Program-made: the position numbers and the translations under genes
NCBI GenBank assembly: GCA_938004115.1
Contig: CALKWS010000126.1
Span: forward strand, 1 to 5,391
Reading direction: 5' to 3'
From: an uncultured Ruaniaceae bacterium
GTDB lineage: Bacteria > Actinomycetota > Actinomycetes > Actinomycetales > Beutenbergiaceae
Length of the DNA stretch: 5,391 nucleotides
Shown here: in pieces, positions 1 through 5,391 of the stretch
Position numbering within the stretch: the stretch's first letter is position 1
How the letters are laid out: every line of letters starts with the position of its first letter
The notes under the pieces: generated by a model
Databases searched by the model: none
Seen by the model: only the letters and a program-made list of their open reading frames with translations
Told to the model about the DNA's origin: nothing

Positions 1-260
1 GCGAAGGCATCGTCGTCGCTGATCCCGTACCGCTGCAGCATCGGGCCGCCGGTCTGCAGCACCTGCCCGCCGCGCTCGTACAGGTCGCCCTCCACGCACC
101 CTCCGGAGACCGACCCGAGCACGCTGTCATCGGCCAGCCGCAGCATCGCCGCGCCCGGCGGTTGAGGCGCCGACCGGAACGTGCGCACCACGGTCGCCAG
201 GGCGGATGTTTCCCCGCGTTCCCAACGCTGAATCAGTTCAGTCAGAACCTCACGCATCAT
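1..260 (-). CDS. xdhC: XdhC/CoxI family molybdenum cofactor maturation protein, N-terminal part (cut by left edge)
   Basis: The frame is open from an ATG at 260 to the left edge, giving 86 complete codons and no stop. The peptide starts MMREVLTELIQRW and contains ALATVVRTFRSAPQPPGAAM (about residues 20-39), GSVSGGCVEG (49-58, Cys55) and LQRYGISDDDAF at the edge. These are the hallmark N-terminal blocks of the XdhC/CoxI family. Family members bind molybdenum cofactor, help to sulfurate it and insert it into xanthine dehydrogenase-type enzymes; this is known for the family and inferred here. The C-terminal Rossmann domain would lie outside the window. An AGGAGG at 268-263 precedes two consecutive ATGs, at 260 and 257. 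Spacing is 2 nt to the first and 5 nt to the second, so translation may really start at 257. The gene follows mog on the same strand after 192 noncoding bases and probably serves the Mo enzyme encoded upstream. Confidence 0.9.
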   Translation of the reverse strand, partial: MMREVLTELIQRWERGETSALATVVRTFRSAPQPPGAAMLRLADDSVLGSVSGGCVEGDLYERGGQVLQTGGPMLQRYGISDDDAF

Positions 261-262
261 TG

Positions 263-268
263 CCTCCT
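263..268 (-). promoter_or_regulatory. Ribosome binding site of xdhC
   Basis: A perfect AGGAGG on the minus strand sits 2 nt before the ATG at 260 and 5 nt before the ATG at 257. The spacing favours the second ATG or mixed use of both. Confidence 0.75.
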
Positions 269-277
269 GACCTCAAG

Positions 278-283
278 ATTCTA
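278..283 (-). promoter_or_regulatory. Possible -10 box for xdhC (weak)
   Basis: TAGAAT on the minus strand lies about 18 nt before the xdhC start codon, in the only AT-rich patch of the gap. It resembles an actinobacterial -10 element. Transcription would begin near 271, leaving a leader of about 10 nt that still includes the AGGAGG. The hexamer 17 nt further upstream (301-306, GGGGAG) is not a recognisable -35, so the call is weak. xdhC could equally be transcribed by read-through from the upstream operon. Confidence 0.25.
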
Positions 284-368
284 CGCCAGAAATCGGCCCC
301 CTCCCCGGGCACTTTCGGGCCCGGCCGAGGCCCATGCGCCTACGGAGAACCGGCCCCGCGCCCCCAGC

Positions 369-454
369 GAACAGCGCGGCGAACCCACGGCGGCGCGAAC
401 CCCGCGGCGACGAACGCAGCGCGGCGAACCCCGCCGCGGAACCTCGCCGAACCT
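369..454. repeat. Cluster of degenerate GAACCC / GCGGCGAACCC repeats
   Basis: The motif GAAC recurs at 369, 381, 397, 412, 426, 439 and 449. It is followed by CC(C/T) at 381, 397, 426, 439 and 449. The longest exact copy is a 15-bp direct repeat, CAGCGCGGCGAACCC, at 372-386 and 417-431, 45 bp apart. The block lies just downstream of mog, and its last copy overlaps the mog stop codon. It may be decayed tandem duplication, a binding-site cluster, or simply the low complexity of very GC-rich spacer DNA. Confidence 0.5.
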
Positions 455-1040
455 ACCCGTGGTCGCCGCCGCGCACCTGGTCCACCAGGTGCACCAGCAC
501 CGGTTCGAGCACGGCCAACCCGTCCCGTACACCCCCGGTGGACCCGGGCAGGTTGATGATCACCGTGCCGCGGGCCACCCCCGCCATGCCGCGGGTGAGC
601 ATCGCGGTGGGCACGCCCCCGGAGACACCCTGGTGCCGGATCGCCTCGATGATGCCCGGCACCTGCCGCTCCAGCAACGGGGCGGTCTCCTCCGGCGTGC
701 GGTCGGTGGGGCTCACCCCGGTTCCCCCGGAGGTGAGCACCACGTCATACTCCTGCGCCACGGCGTCGCGCAGTGCCTCGCCGACCGGAGCACCGTCGCC
801 GACGACGCGGGGCCCCTCCACCTCGAAGCCCCAGTCCCGTAGCGCCTCGGCGATCAGCGGCCCGCTGCGATCCGGGTAGACCCCGGCGGCGGCCCGGTTG
901 GAAGCGACGACCACCAACGCTCGCAGCGCACCGGCTCCGGGTTCCGAGCGCGCTGCATGCCCAGAGCGCGCTGCCTGCCCAGAGTGCTGTGAGTGCCCTG
1001 AGCGCGCTGCATGCCCTGAGCGCCCGGGGGAGGTGGTCAT
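453..1040 (-). CDS. mog: MogA/MoaB family molybdopterin adenylyltransferase with repetitive N-terminal tail
   Basis: This 195-residue protein belongs to the MogA/MoaB/Cnx1-G family. Members adenylate molybdopterin with ATP before molybdate insertion, in the cytoplasm. The MoCF-type fold starts near residue 39 (LRALVVVASNRAAAGVYPD). It carries the signature SGGTGVSPTDRTPEET (104-119, with GGTG at 105-108 and Asp113) and NLPGSTGGVRDGL (163-175). It ends in DQVRGGDHG, a typical actinobacterial C-terminus. Residues about 8-32 are an extra hydrophilic tail made of SGHAAR-like units encoded by an 18-bp tandem repeat. The family core is about 155-165 residues, so the tail accounts for the extra length. 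The ATG overlaps the upstream coxG stop (ATGA). No clear Shine-Dalgarno precedes it, so translation probably depends on coupling. In this operon it likely supplies molybdenum cofactor to the neighbouring hydroxylase. MogA and MoaB cannot be separated confidently from sequence alone. Confidence 0.93.
   Translation of the reverse strand: MTTSPGRSGHAARSGHSQHSGQAARSGHAARSEPGAGALRALVVVASNRAAAGVYPDRSGPLIAEALRDWGFEVEGPRVVGDGAPVGEALRDAVAQEYDVVLTSGGTGVSPTDRTPEETAPLLERQVPGIIEAIRHQGVSGGVPTAMLTRGMAGVARGTVIINLPGSTGGVRDGLAVLEPVLVHLVDQVRGGDHG
946..1023 (-). repeat. 18-bp in-frame tandem repeat in the 5' end of mog
   Basis: There are four 18-bp units at 946-963, 964-981, 982-999 and 1000-1017, plus 6 bases of a fifth. 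The plus-strand unit is GAGCGCGCTGCATGCCC(A/T). Units 1, 2 and 4 differ at one or two positions; unit 3 is more diverged. The length is exactly six codons. Each unit encodes a variant of SGHAAR (SGHSQH, SGQAAR) in Mog residues 8-31, so copy-number change keeps the reading frame. Confidence 0.92.
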
Positions 1041-1759
1041 GAGCGCCGGCGGCCCAGCAGCCCCCCGGCGATGACGCCCAGCAGCACCAGCGCACCGCCG
1101 GCGGCCGCGCCCTTGACCAGATCGGTCGACGACGAGCCGCCGCCCGCAGCGGAGGGCCGTGCGAACACCGTCTGGCTGGGGACGCCACCGTCCGAGGCCG
1201 GCTGCCCGGAAGGCGCACCGCCGGCCGCGGCCCCGCCGGCCCCGGCGCCGTCTGCCCCAGCACCCCCACCGGAAGCGCCGGCCTGCTGGGAGGCCGCCTC
1301 GCCGTCGCCGGTCTTCGGTCCGCCGCGGGCGATGTGCTCATCGAGGTTGGAGAAGAACTCCCCGGCCAGGCGCTTGCCCACCGTGGCGAGCATCCGCTGG
1401 CTCACCCCGCCGATCATCCCGCCCACAGTGGCATCGGCGTCGTACGTCAACCGGGCGCCCTCGCCGTCGGGCTGCACGTCCACGTCCACGGCCACCTGGA
1501 TCGTGCCCGGCCCGCCGGAACCGGAGGCCACCATCCGCAGCGACCGGGGCTCCACCTTGTCCAGTAGTTGCACCTGCCCGTCGTAGGTGCCCTTGATCGC
1601 CGCCACCCCGGCCCGCAGTGTCATCTTGTAGGTGTCCTCGCCGGTCTGCTCCAGACGCTCGCACCCCGGGATGGTGTGCACCAGGACGGCCGGGTCATTG
1701 AACGCCGCCCACAACTGCTCCGGGGTGGCCGTCAATGCGGCATCGCCAGTGACCTTCAC
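1037..1759 (-). CDS. coxG: CoxG-type SRPBCC protein with C-terminal membrane anchor
   Basis: This 240-residue protein starts VKVTGDAALTATPEQLWAAF. It has the CoxG-type SRPBCC domain over about residues 1-145, including NDPAVLVHTIPGCERLEQ (21-38), GTYDGQVQLLD and the terminal helix around LAGEFFSNLDEHI (131-143). A Gly/Ala-rich linker of about 65 residues follows (about 146-213). Then comes a hydrophobic helix (about 217-235, GALVLLGVIAGGLLG) ending in RRRS, which predicts a tail anchor with the SRPBCC domain in the cytoplasm. CoxG recruits form I CO dehydrogenase to the membrane in carboxidotrophs, and a role in quinone transfer has been reported for mycobacteria. A similar coupling role here is inferred. 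The GTG start at 1759 overlaps the coxL stop (GTGA) and has AAGGAG 5 nt upstream. An in-frame ATG at 1792 lies inside coxL and is less likely. The stop overlaps the mog start. Confidence 0.92.
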   Translation of the reverse strand: MKVTGDAALTATPEQLWAAFNDPAVLVHTIPGCERLEQTGEDTYKMTLRAGVAAIKGTYDGQVQLLDKVEPRSLRMVASGSGGPGTIQVAVDVDVQPDGEGARLTYDADATVGGMIGGVSQRMLATVGKRLAGEFFSNLDEHIARGGPKTGDGEAASQQAGASGGGAGADGAGAGGAAAGGAPSGQPASDGGVPSQTVFARPSAAGGGSSSTDLVKGAAAGGALVLLGVIAGGLLGRRRS

Positions 1760-4218
1760 GCTGTCTCCTTCGCCTCGCTGGTATCGGACCACGGCCGCGC
1801 CGTGATGCCGGGCATGGTGTTCTGCAGTGGATCTGCGCCCGTGGCCCCCAGTCGCAGGGCGTACAACTCGCTCGGGGAGATCGGCATCGCCGTGATCGGG
1901 ATCCCCTCGGCGTCCTCGATCGCCGCCGCGATCGCCGCCGACGTGGGGATCACCCCGGCCTCACCGGCCCCCTTGATCCCCAGCGGGTTCAATGGTGACG
2001 GCGTCTCCAGGTGGTCCACGTCGATCCGGGTGGGCAGTTCCGAGACGTACGGCATGAGGAAGTCCATGTAGGAGGCATTGGCCAACTGTCCGGACTGCTC
2101 GTACGCCATCTTCTCGTACAGCGCCCCGCCCACGCCCTGGGCCACTCCGCCGTGGATCTGCCCCTCCACGATGCGCGGGTTGATCATTGGTCCGCAGTCA
2201 TGCACGACGGCGTACTTCAGGATCGAGATGTCGCACGTGTCCGGGTCGGTCTCCACGATCACGGCGTGCGCCCCGGCGGCGAAGGTGGAGTGCGTGGGGG
2301 AGTAGTAGTCGGTCTCGTCCAGGCCGGGGGACTGGCCCGGGGCCACCGGCGGCTTGGAGAAGTCCGTACCCCCCGCGAACTGGGTGGCGGCCTTGGAGGC
2401 CTCGTCGAAGGCGTACCGCAGCGGGTTGGACAGCACCGCGATCGTGCCCAGGGCGACGGCGGTGGACGGGTCGCCCTTGACGCGCACCTGCCCGTCCACG
2501 ATCTCCAGGTCCCCGGGGTCGGCCTCCAGGGCGTCGGCGGCCACCTGGGTGATGCGCTCGCGGACCTTGCGGGCCGCCAGCGCGGTGGCGCTGCCGCTCA
2601 TCACCGCCCCGCGGGAGGCGAACGTCCCCACCGAGTACCCCAGTCGTCGGGTGTCGCCGGTGGTCACCTCGATGTCCTCCAGCGGCACCCCGAGTTCGTC
2701 GGCGACGATCTGGGCCAGGATGGTCTGGTGGCCCTGGCCCTGGCTGGTCAGCCCGGTGGCGACCTTGACCTTGCCGGAGGTGAGGATCTCGATGTGGGCG
2801 CCCTCGTAGGGGCCCGGGCCGGTGCCCTCGACGTAGAAGCCGACGCCGATACCCACCTTGCGGCCCTCGGCCTCGGCACGCTTGCGGTACTCGGCGAACT
2901 CGTCCCACCCCACCAGGTCCCGCAGTTTGCGGGCCAGTTCCGGGTAGTTGCCCGAGTCGTACCGCAGCGGGCGCCCGTCCTGGAACATCAGGTTGCCGAA
3001 CTCCACCGGGAAGTCCTCCGGCTGTAGGAAGTTCGCCTCCCGTACCGCCATCCGGTCCTTGCCCAGGTACTGGGCGATCCGGTCCATGGTCCGTTCCATC
3101 GCGAACACCCCCTGCGGGCGGCCGGCGCCGCGGTAGGGGGTCACGATCACGGTGTTGGTGTACAGGCTGGTGAACGTCACCCGGTACCCGTCGGGTTTGT
3201 AGGGCCCGAGGAGTTGGGTGGAGGAGTTGATCGGCACGATCAGCCCGTAGGGGATGTAGGCACCGTGGTCGTGCAGGATGTCCACTTCCAGGCCGAGCAT
3301 CCGGCCCTCGTCGTCGAACCCGACTTGTACCTTCAGCCGCTGGGCGCGTTCGTGGGCGCTGGAGACGAAGTGCTCGCGGCGGTCCTCGGTCCACTTCACG
3401 TGCCGTCCCAGGCGCATCGCGGCCCAGGGGATGAGCAGTTCCTCCGGCCAGGGGTGCATGATCTTCACCCCGAAACCACCGCCCACGTCGGGGGTGATGA
3501 CGTCCACCTGGGAGATGTCCAGGCCGAGTTTGGCGCTCACCGCCCCGCGCACCCCGGTGGAGGTCTGGGTGGAGCTGAACACCGTGAGCCGCTGCTCGGC
3601 GTCGTCCCAGCGGGCATGCACGCCCTTGCCCTCCATCGGCATCGCCGCGCTGCGTTCGATGTCCCAGGTCAGTTCCAGCTTGTGCGGGGCGGCCGCGATC
3701 TGGCCCTCCGCGTCGCCGTAGGCCTGGGTGGACACCGCGGCCACGTTGCCGGGTACGTCCTCGTGCACCAGTTCCTCGGCGGCCACCGCACCGTCGATCC
3801 CGATCACGGGGGTGAGCACCTCGTACTCCACCCGGATGGCCGCGACCGCGTCCTCGGCGACGTACCGGTCGCTGGCCACCACCATCGCCACCGGCTCCCC
3901 GACGTGGCTGACGCGGTCCTTGGCCAGGGCGTAGGGGTGGCGGGGGTGGGTCAGGTCGGGGTGGGGGATGAGCAGCGGCAACGGCTCGGCCATCGCAGCG
4001 TCGAGGTCCTCGTAGGTGTAGACGGCGTACACGCCCTCCACGTCGTAGGCGGCCTCGGGGTCGATATCGACGATCCGGGCCCGGGCGTGCGGGCTGCGCA
4101 CGAACGCCACGTGCAGCGTGGCGGCATCGCCGATGTCATCGACGTACCGGCCGCGGCCGGTGACCAGCCTGGGGTCCTCGACCCGCTTGACGGGTTCGCC
4201 GAAGTGGCGGGTGCTCAC
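1756..4218 (-). CDS. coxL: Molybdopterin-binding large subunit of a form II CO dehydrogenase-like / xanthine oxidase family hydroxylase
   Basis: The 820-residue protein starts at a GTG (VSTRHFGEPVKRVEDPRLVTG), which overlaps the coxS stop (GTGA). AGGTGG (4228-4223) lies 4 nt upstream. The length matches CoxL-type subunits (about 770-820). An aldehyde oxidase/xanthine dehydrogenase a/b hammerhead domain spans about 15-135, with VGEPVAMVVASDRYVAEDA at 106-124. Molybdopterin-binding domains follow, with Gln218 in SSTQTS, DVGGGFG (244-250), QGQGH (493-497) and the probable catalytic Glu753 in GIKGAGEAG. The active-site loop is PYRGAGR (361-367). Form I CO dehydrogenases have AYXCSFR there, whose Cys binds the Mo/Cu centre, so this protein lacks that Cys and is form II-like (usually AYRGAGR). 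Hydroxylation of an aldehyde, N-heterocycle or other substrate at a Mo site is expected; CO oxidation is unproven. Electrons would pass to the S and M subunits. The open frame extends upstream to 4638 in the coxS region, but only the protein from 4218 aligns with the family. Confidence 0.95.
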   Translation of the reverse strand: MSTRHFGEPVKRVEDPRLVTGRGRYVDDIGDAATLHVAFVRSPHARARIVDIDPEAAYDVEGVYAVYTYEDLDAAMAEPLPLLIPHPDLTHPRHPYALAKDRVSHVGEPVAMVVASDRYVAEDAVAAIRVEYEVLTPVIGIDGAVAAEELVHEDVPGNVAAVSTQAYGDAEGQIAAAPHKLELTWDIERSAAMPMEGKGVHARWDDAEQRLTVFSSTQTSTGVRGAVSAKLGLDISQVDVITPDVGGGFGVKIMHPWPEELLIPWAAMRLGRHVKWTEDRREHFVSSAHERAQRLKVQVGFDDEGRMLGLEVDILHDHGAYIPYGLIVPINSSTQLLGPYKPDGYRVTFTSLYTNTVIVTPYRGAGRPQGVFAMERTMDRIAQYLGKDRMAVREANFLQPEDFPVEFGNLMFQDGRPLRYDSGNYPELARKLRDLVGWDEFAEYRKRAEAEGRKVGIGVGFYVEGTGPGPYEGAHIEILTSGKVKVATGLTSQGQGHQTILAQIVADELGVPLEDIEVTTGDTRRLGYSVGTFASRGAVMSGSATALAARKVRERITQVAADALEADPGDLEIVDGQVRVKGDPSTAVALGTIAVLSNPLRYAFDEASKAATQFAGGTDFSKPPVAPGQSPGLDETDYYSPTHSTFAAGAHAVIVETDPDTCDISILKYAVVHDCGPMINPRIVEGQIHGGVAQGVGGALYEKMAYEQSGQLANASYMDFLMPYVSELPTRIDVDHLETPSPLNPLGIKGAGEAGVIPTSAAIAAAIEDAEGIPITAMPISPSELYALRLGATGADPLQNTMPGITARPWSDTSEAKETA
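1765..1770 (-). promoter_or_regulatory. Ribosome binding site fixing the GTG start of coxG
   Basis: AAGGAG on the minus strand, 5 nt before the GTG at 1759 and inside the last codons of coxL. It decides for the GTG over the upstream in-frame ATG at 1792. Confidence 0.8.
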
Positions 4219-4880
4219 CGGGCCACCTGCCTTTCGCCGTCGGCCGCTTCGCGCGGGACGTCCTTGCCGTTCTTGCCTGCCGCTTGCGCTTCGTCGTCGG
4301 CCGCTGCGCCGTCGGCCTGGTCCGTGGCCTCGGCCTCGCCGTTCTCGCCGCGGGCGAGTTCGGCGGCGCGCAGCACCGAGGCGACGATGTTGTGGTACCC
4401 GGTGCACCGGCACAGGTTCCCGCCGATCGCCTCCCGGGCCTCCTCCTCGGTGGGGTCGGGGTTGTCCTCGATGAACGCGGTGATAGTGGTGAGGAACCCC
4501 GGGGTGCAGAACCCGCACTGCAGGCCGTGGCAATCCACGAACGCCTGCTGCACCGGGCCCAGCGACCCGTCCTCCTCCGTCAGGCCCTCCACGGTGGTGA
4601 CCTCGTGCCCGTCGGCGGTGGCCGCCAGCATCAGGCAACTGCGCACCGGCTCACCGTCCAGCAGCACCGTGCACGCCCCGCACACCCCGTGCTCACAGCC
4701 CACGTGGGTGCCGGTCAGGCCCAGGTCCACCCGCAGCGCATCGCTCAGGGTGCGGCGCACCGGCACCTCGACGCGGCGGGGCACGCCGTTGACGGTCAGC
4801 GCCACCTCGGCCATCTGCTCACCGGCCTCGACGACGTCGGTGTGGGTGGTCTGCCCGGTGCGGGTGGTCTGCTCGCTCAT
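4215..4880 (-). CDS. coxS: [2Fe-2S] iron-sulfur small subunit of the molybdenum hydroxylase, with long C-terminal tail
   Basis: This 221-residue protein carries both [2Fe-2S] clusters of the enzyme and relays electrons from the Mo site to FAD. The plant-ferredoxin-type N-terminal domain (about 24-98) starts AEVALTVNGVPRRVEV and binds one cluster through Cys62, Cys67, Cys70 and Cys82 (GCEHGVCGACTVLLDG). The C-terminal four-helix domain binds the other through Cys122 and Cys125 (LQCGFCTPG) and Cys157 and Cys159 (NLCRCTGYHNI). All eight ligands are present. The family is usually about 155-175 residues. Here about 22 residues precede the first strand and about 50 charged, Ala/Glu/Asp-rich residues follow the last helix (about 172-221). 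The ATG overlaps the coxM stop (ATGA) and has AAGGAG 8 nt upstream. Met23 is a possible alternative start but has no good ribosome binding site. The stop overlaps the coxL start. Confidence 0.96.
   Translation of the reverse strand: MSEQTTRTGQTTHTDVVEAGEQMAEVALTVNGVPRRVEVPVRRTLSDALRVDLGLTGTHVGCEHGVCGACTVLLDGEPVRSCLMLAATADGHEVTTVEGLTEEDGSLGPVQQAFVDCHGLQCGFCTPGFLTTITAFIEDNPDPTEEEAREAIGGNLCRCTGYHNIVASVLRAAELARGENGEAEATDQADGAAADDEAQAAGKNGKDVPREAADGERQVAR
4223..4228 (-). promoter_or_regulatory. Ribosome binding site of coxL
   Basis: AGGTGG on the minus strand, 4 nt before the GTG at 4218. It matches AGGAGG at five of six positions. With the GTGA overlap it supports the GTG as start and coupling to coxS. 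Confidence 0.5.
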
Positions 4881-5391
4881 GCTGCACGCTCCTTGGCCCG
4901 CATCGCCGATTGGCGGGCTGCTCGTCGGGTCAGGACTCCGGCCAGGTGGCGCCGGTAATCGGCGCTGGCGTGCAGGTCGCCCTCGGTCTCGACAGTGTCC
5001 CGCACGTGCTCACCCAGCGCCGCGGCGTCCACGTCCTCCCACCGCGCCCCGGCCACCAGCTCGGTCAGGTCGAGCACCTGCGGCACGTCGGTGACCGAGA
5101 CCAGGCTGACCTGCAGGGAGGTGAACGCGTCCGCCTCATCCAGCACGGCCACGGCCGCCACCCCGGCCATCGCGTAATCGCCCCGCCGGCGGGCCAATTC
5201 ATCGAAGTAGGTGCCGAACCGTCCCTTCGGAGCCGGGAAGTGCGCCGAGACGGCCAGTTCATCCTCCCGCAGCGAGGACTCCATCGGCCCGGCGAAGAAC
5301 TCCGCGGCATCGATGGTGCGCTCACCGTCAGCGGAGCGGGCGGTGACCGTACCGCCGAGCAGGGTGAGCACCGCGGGCATCTCCGCGGCCG
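4877..5391 (-). CDS. coxM: FAD-binding medium subunit of the molybdenum hydroxylase, C-terminal part (cut by right edge)
   Basis: The frame runs from the right edge to a TGA at 4879-4877, giving 170 residues, roughly the last 60% of a 285-300 residue CoxM-type protein. It begins AAEMPAVLTLLGGTVTARSADG, the end of the FAD-binding domain. There follow AAEFFAGPMESSLREDEL (28-45) and FDELARRRGDYAMAGVAAVA (62-81), which mark the CO_deh_flav_C domain. ADYRRHLAGVLTRRA (143-157) is the usual family C-terminus. The FAD-contacting glycine motifs of the N-terminal half lie outside the window. The ATG at 5380 is internal, because the frame and family similarity continue to the edge. The subunit takes electrons from the iron-sulfur subunit and passes them to quinone or another acceptor. 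Its stop overlaps the coxS start, and it appears to be the first visible gene of the operon. The operon promoter must lie upstream of the window. Confidence 0.93.
   Translation of the reverse strand, partial: AAEMPAVLTLLGGTVTARSADGERTIDAAEFFAGPMESSLREDELAVSAHFPAPKGRFGTYFDELARRRGDYAMAGVAAVAVLDEADAFTSLQVSLVSVTDVPQVLDLTELVAGARWEDVDAAALGEHVRDTVETEGDLHASADYRRHLAGVLTRRAARQSAMRAKERAA
4889..4894 (-). promoter_or_regulatory. Ribosome binding site of coxS
   Basis: AAGGAG on the minus strand, 8 nt before the ATG at 4880 and inside the end of coxM. It supports Met1 over the internal Met23. Confidence 0.75.

Larger units (their letters stand above)
261..452. other. Noncoding gap between mog and xdhC
   Basis: This is the only real intergenic stretch in the window, 192 nt between the mog stop (455-453) and the xdhC start. 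Three parts are visible. A repeat-rich block with many CGAAC(CC) motifs covers 369-454. A GC-rich stretch at 305-324 has 6-bp complementary arms (305-310 and 319-324, 8-nt loop) without a T-tract, so it is at best a poor terminator. The ribosome binding site and a possible -10 box lie next to xdhC. I see no credible small gene: the open frames crossing it run antisense into known genes or have repetitive Arg/Pro/Ala composition. Confidence 0.7.

Noticed and set aside
305..324. Possible intrinsic terminator for the operon between mog and xdhC
   Set aside because: Only 6-bp arms with an 8-nt loop and no following T-run in either direction; such chance hairpins are frequent at this GC content.
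473..492. Perfect 8-bp inverted repeat with a 4-nt loop near the end of mog, a possible terminator
   Set aside because: It lies inside the coding sequence for VHLVDQVR, has no T-tract and is explained by repeated Leu/Val/His and Asp/Gln codons. It cannot terminate before the gene ends.
162..842. 226-codon open frame on the plus strand crossing the xdhC-mog gap
   Set aside because: It runs antisense through both xdhC and mog, and its composition is Arg/Pro/His-rich with no domain.
1760..1792. ATG at 1792 as start of coxG
   Set aside because: It would add 11 residues not typical of CoxG and lie inside coxL. The GTG at 1759 has a good ribosome binding site and the same 4-nt overlap as the other junctions.
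2011..3027. 338-codon open frame on the plus strand
   Set aside because: Antisense shadow of coxL with low-complexity composition and no family motif.
4219..4638. Upstream extension of the coxL open frame into coxS
   Set aside because: The extra 140 codons are Arg/Gly-rich and overlap the well-conserved cluster-binding part of coxS in another frame. Family similarity begins at the GTG at 4218.
3214..5094. 626-codon open frame on the plus strand
   Set aside because: It is antisense to coxL, coxS and coxM. Its translation is His/Val/Gly-rich with no recognisable domain, as expected for the complement of GC-rich codons. The minus-strand proteins have clear family motifs.
4877..5380. Complete short gene starting at the ATG at 5380
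   Set aside because: The frame stays open to the right edge, and the sequence before and after this Met matches the middle of CoxM proteins, so it is an internal Met of a truncated gene.

Overview
The window is about 70% GC by eye, with G/C-ending codons, GTG starts and tightly overlapping genes. Together with the protein sequences this points to a high-GC actinobacterium; I cannot name a genus. Every gene I can support lies on the minus strand. The long open frames on the plus strand are antisense shadows.

Read in the direction of transcription (right to left), the window holds one operon for a molybdenum hydroxylase of the CO dehydrogenase / xanthine oxidase family. It starts with the C-terminal part of the FAD-binding medium subunit (coxM-like, cut by the right edge). 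Next come the complete [2Fe-2S] small subunit (coxS-like, 4880-4215) and the complete molybdopterin-binding large subunit (coxL-like, 4218-1756). These are followed by a CoxG-type SRPBCC protein with a C-terminal membrane anchor (1759-1037) and a MogA/MoaB-type molybdopterin adenylyltransferase (1040-453). All four junctions are 4-nt stop/start overlaps (ATGA, GTGA, GTGA, ATGA), so the five genes look translationally coupled. After a 192-nt noncoding gap full of short GAACCC-like repeats, an XdhC/CoxI family gene begins on the same strand (260 to the left edge) and is cut by the window.

The likely division of labour is as follows. M, S and L form the (LMS)2 enzyme that passes electrons from the Mo site through two [2Fe-2S] clusters to FAD. 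CoxG tethers or couples the enzyme to the membrane. Mog activates molybdopterin for Mo insertion, and XdhC matures and inserts the cofactor. The large subunit has the active-site loop PYRGAGR. It is therefore form II-like and lacks the cysteine of true (form I) CO dehydrogenases, although the gene order M-S-L and the CoxG partner resemble form I operons. The substrate should be treated as unknown.

The most unusual details are an in-frame 18-bp tandem repeat adding a Ser/Gly/His/Ala/Arg tail to the N-terminus of Mog, a roughly 50-residue charged C-terminal tail on the small subunit, a Gly/Ala-rich tether on CoxG, and the repeat-rich gap before xdhC. I see no RNA genes, mobile elements or CRISPR arrays.
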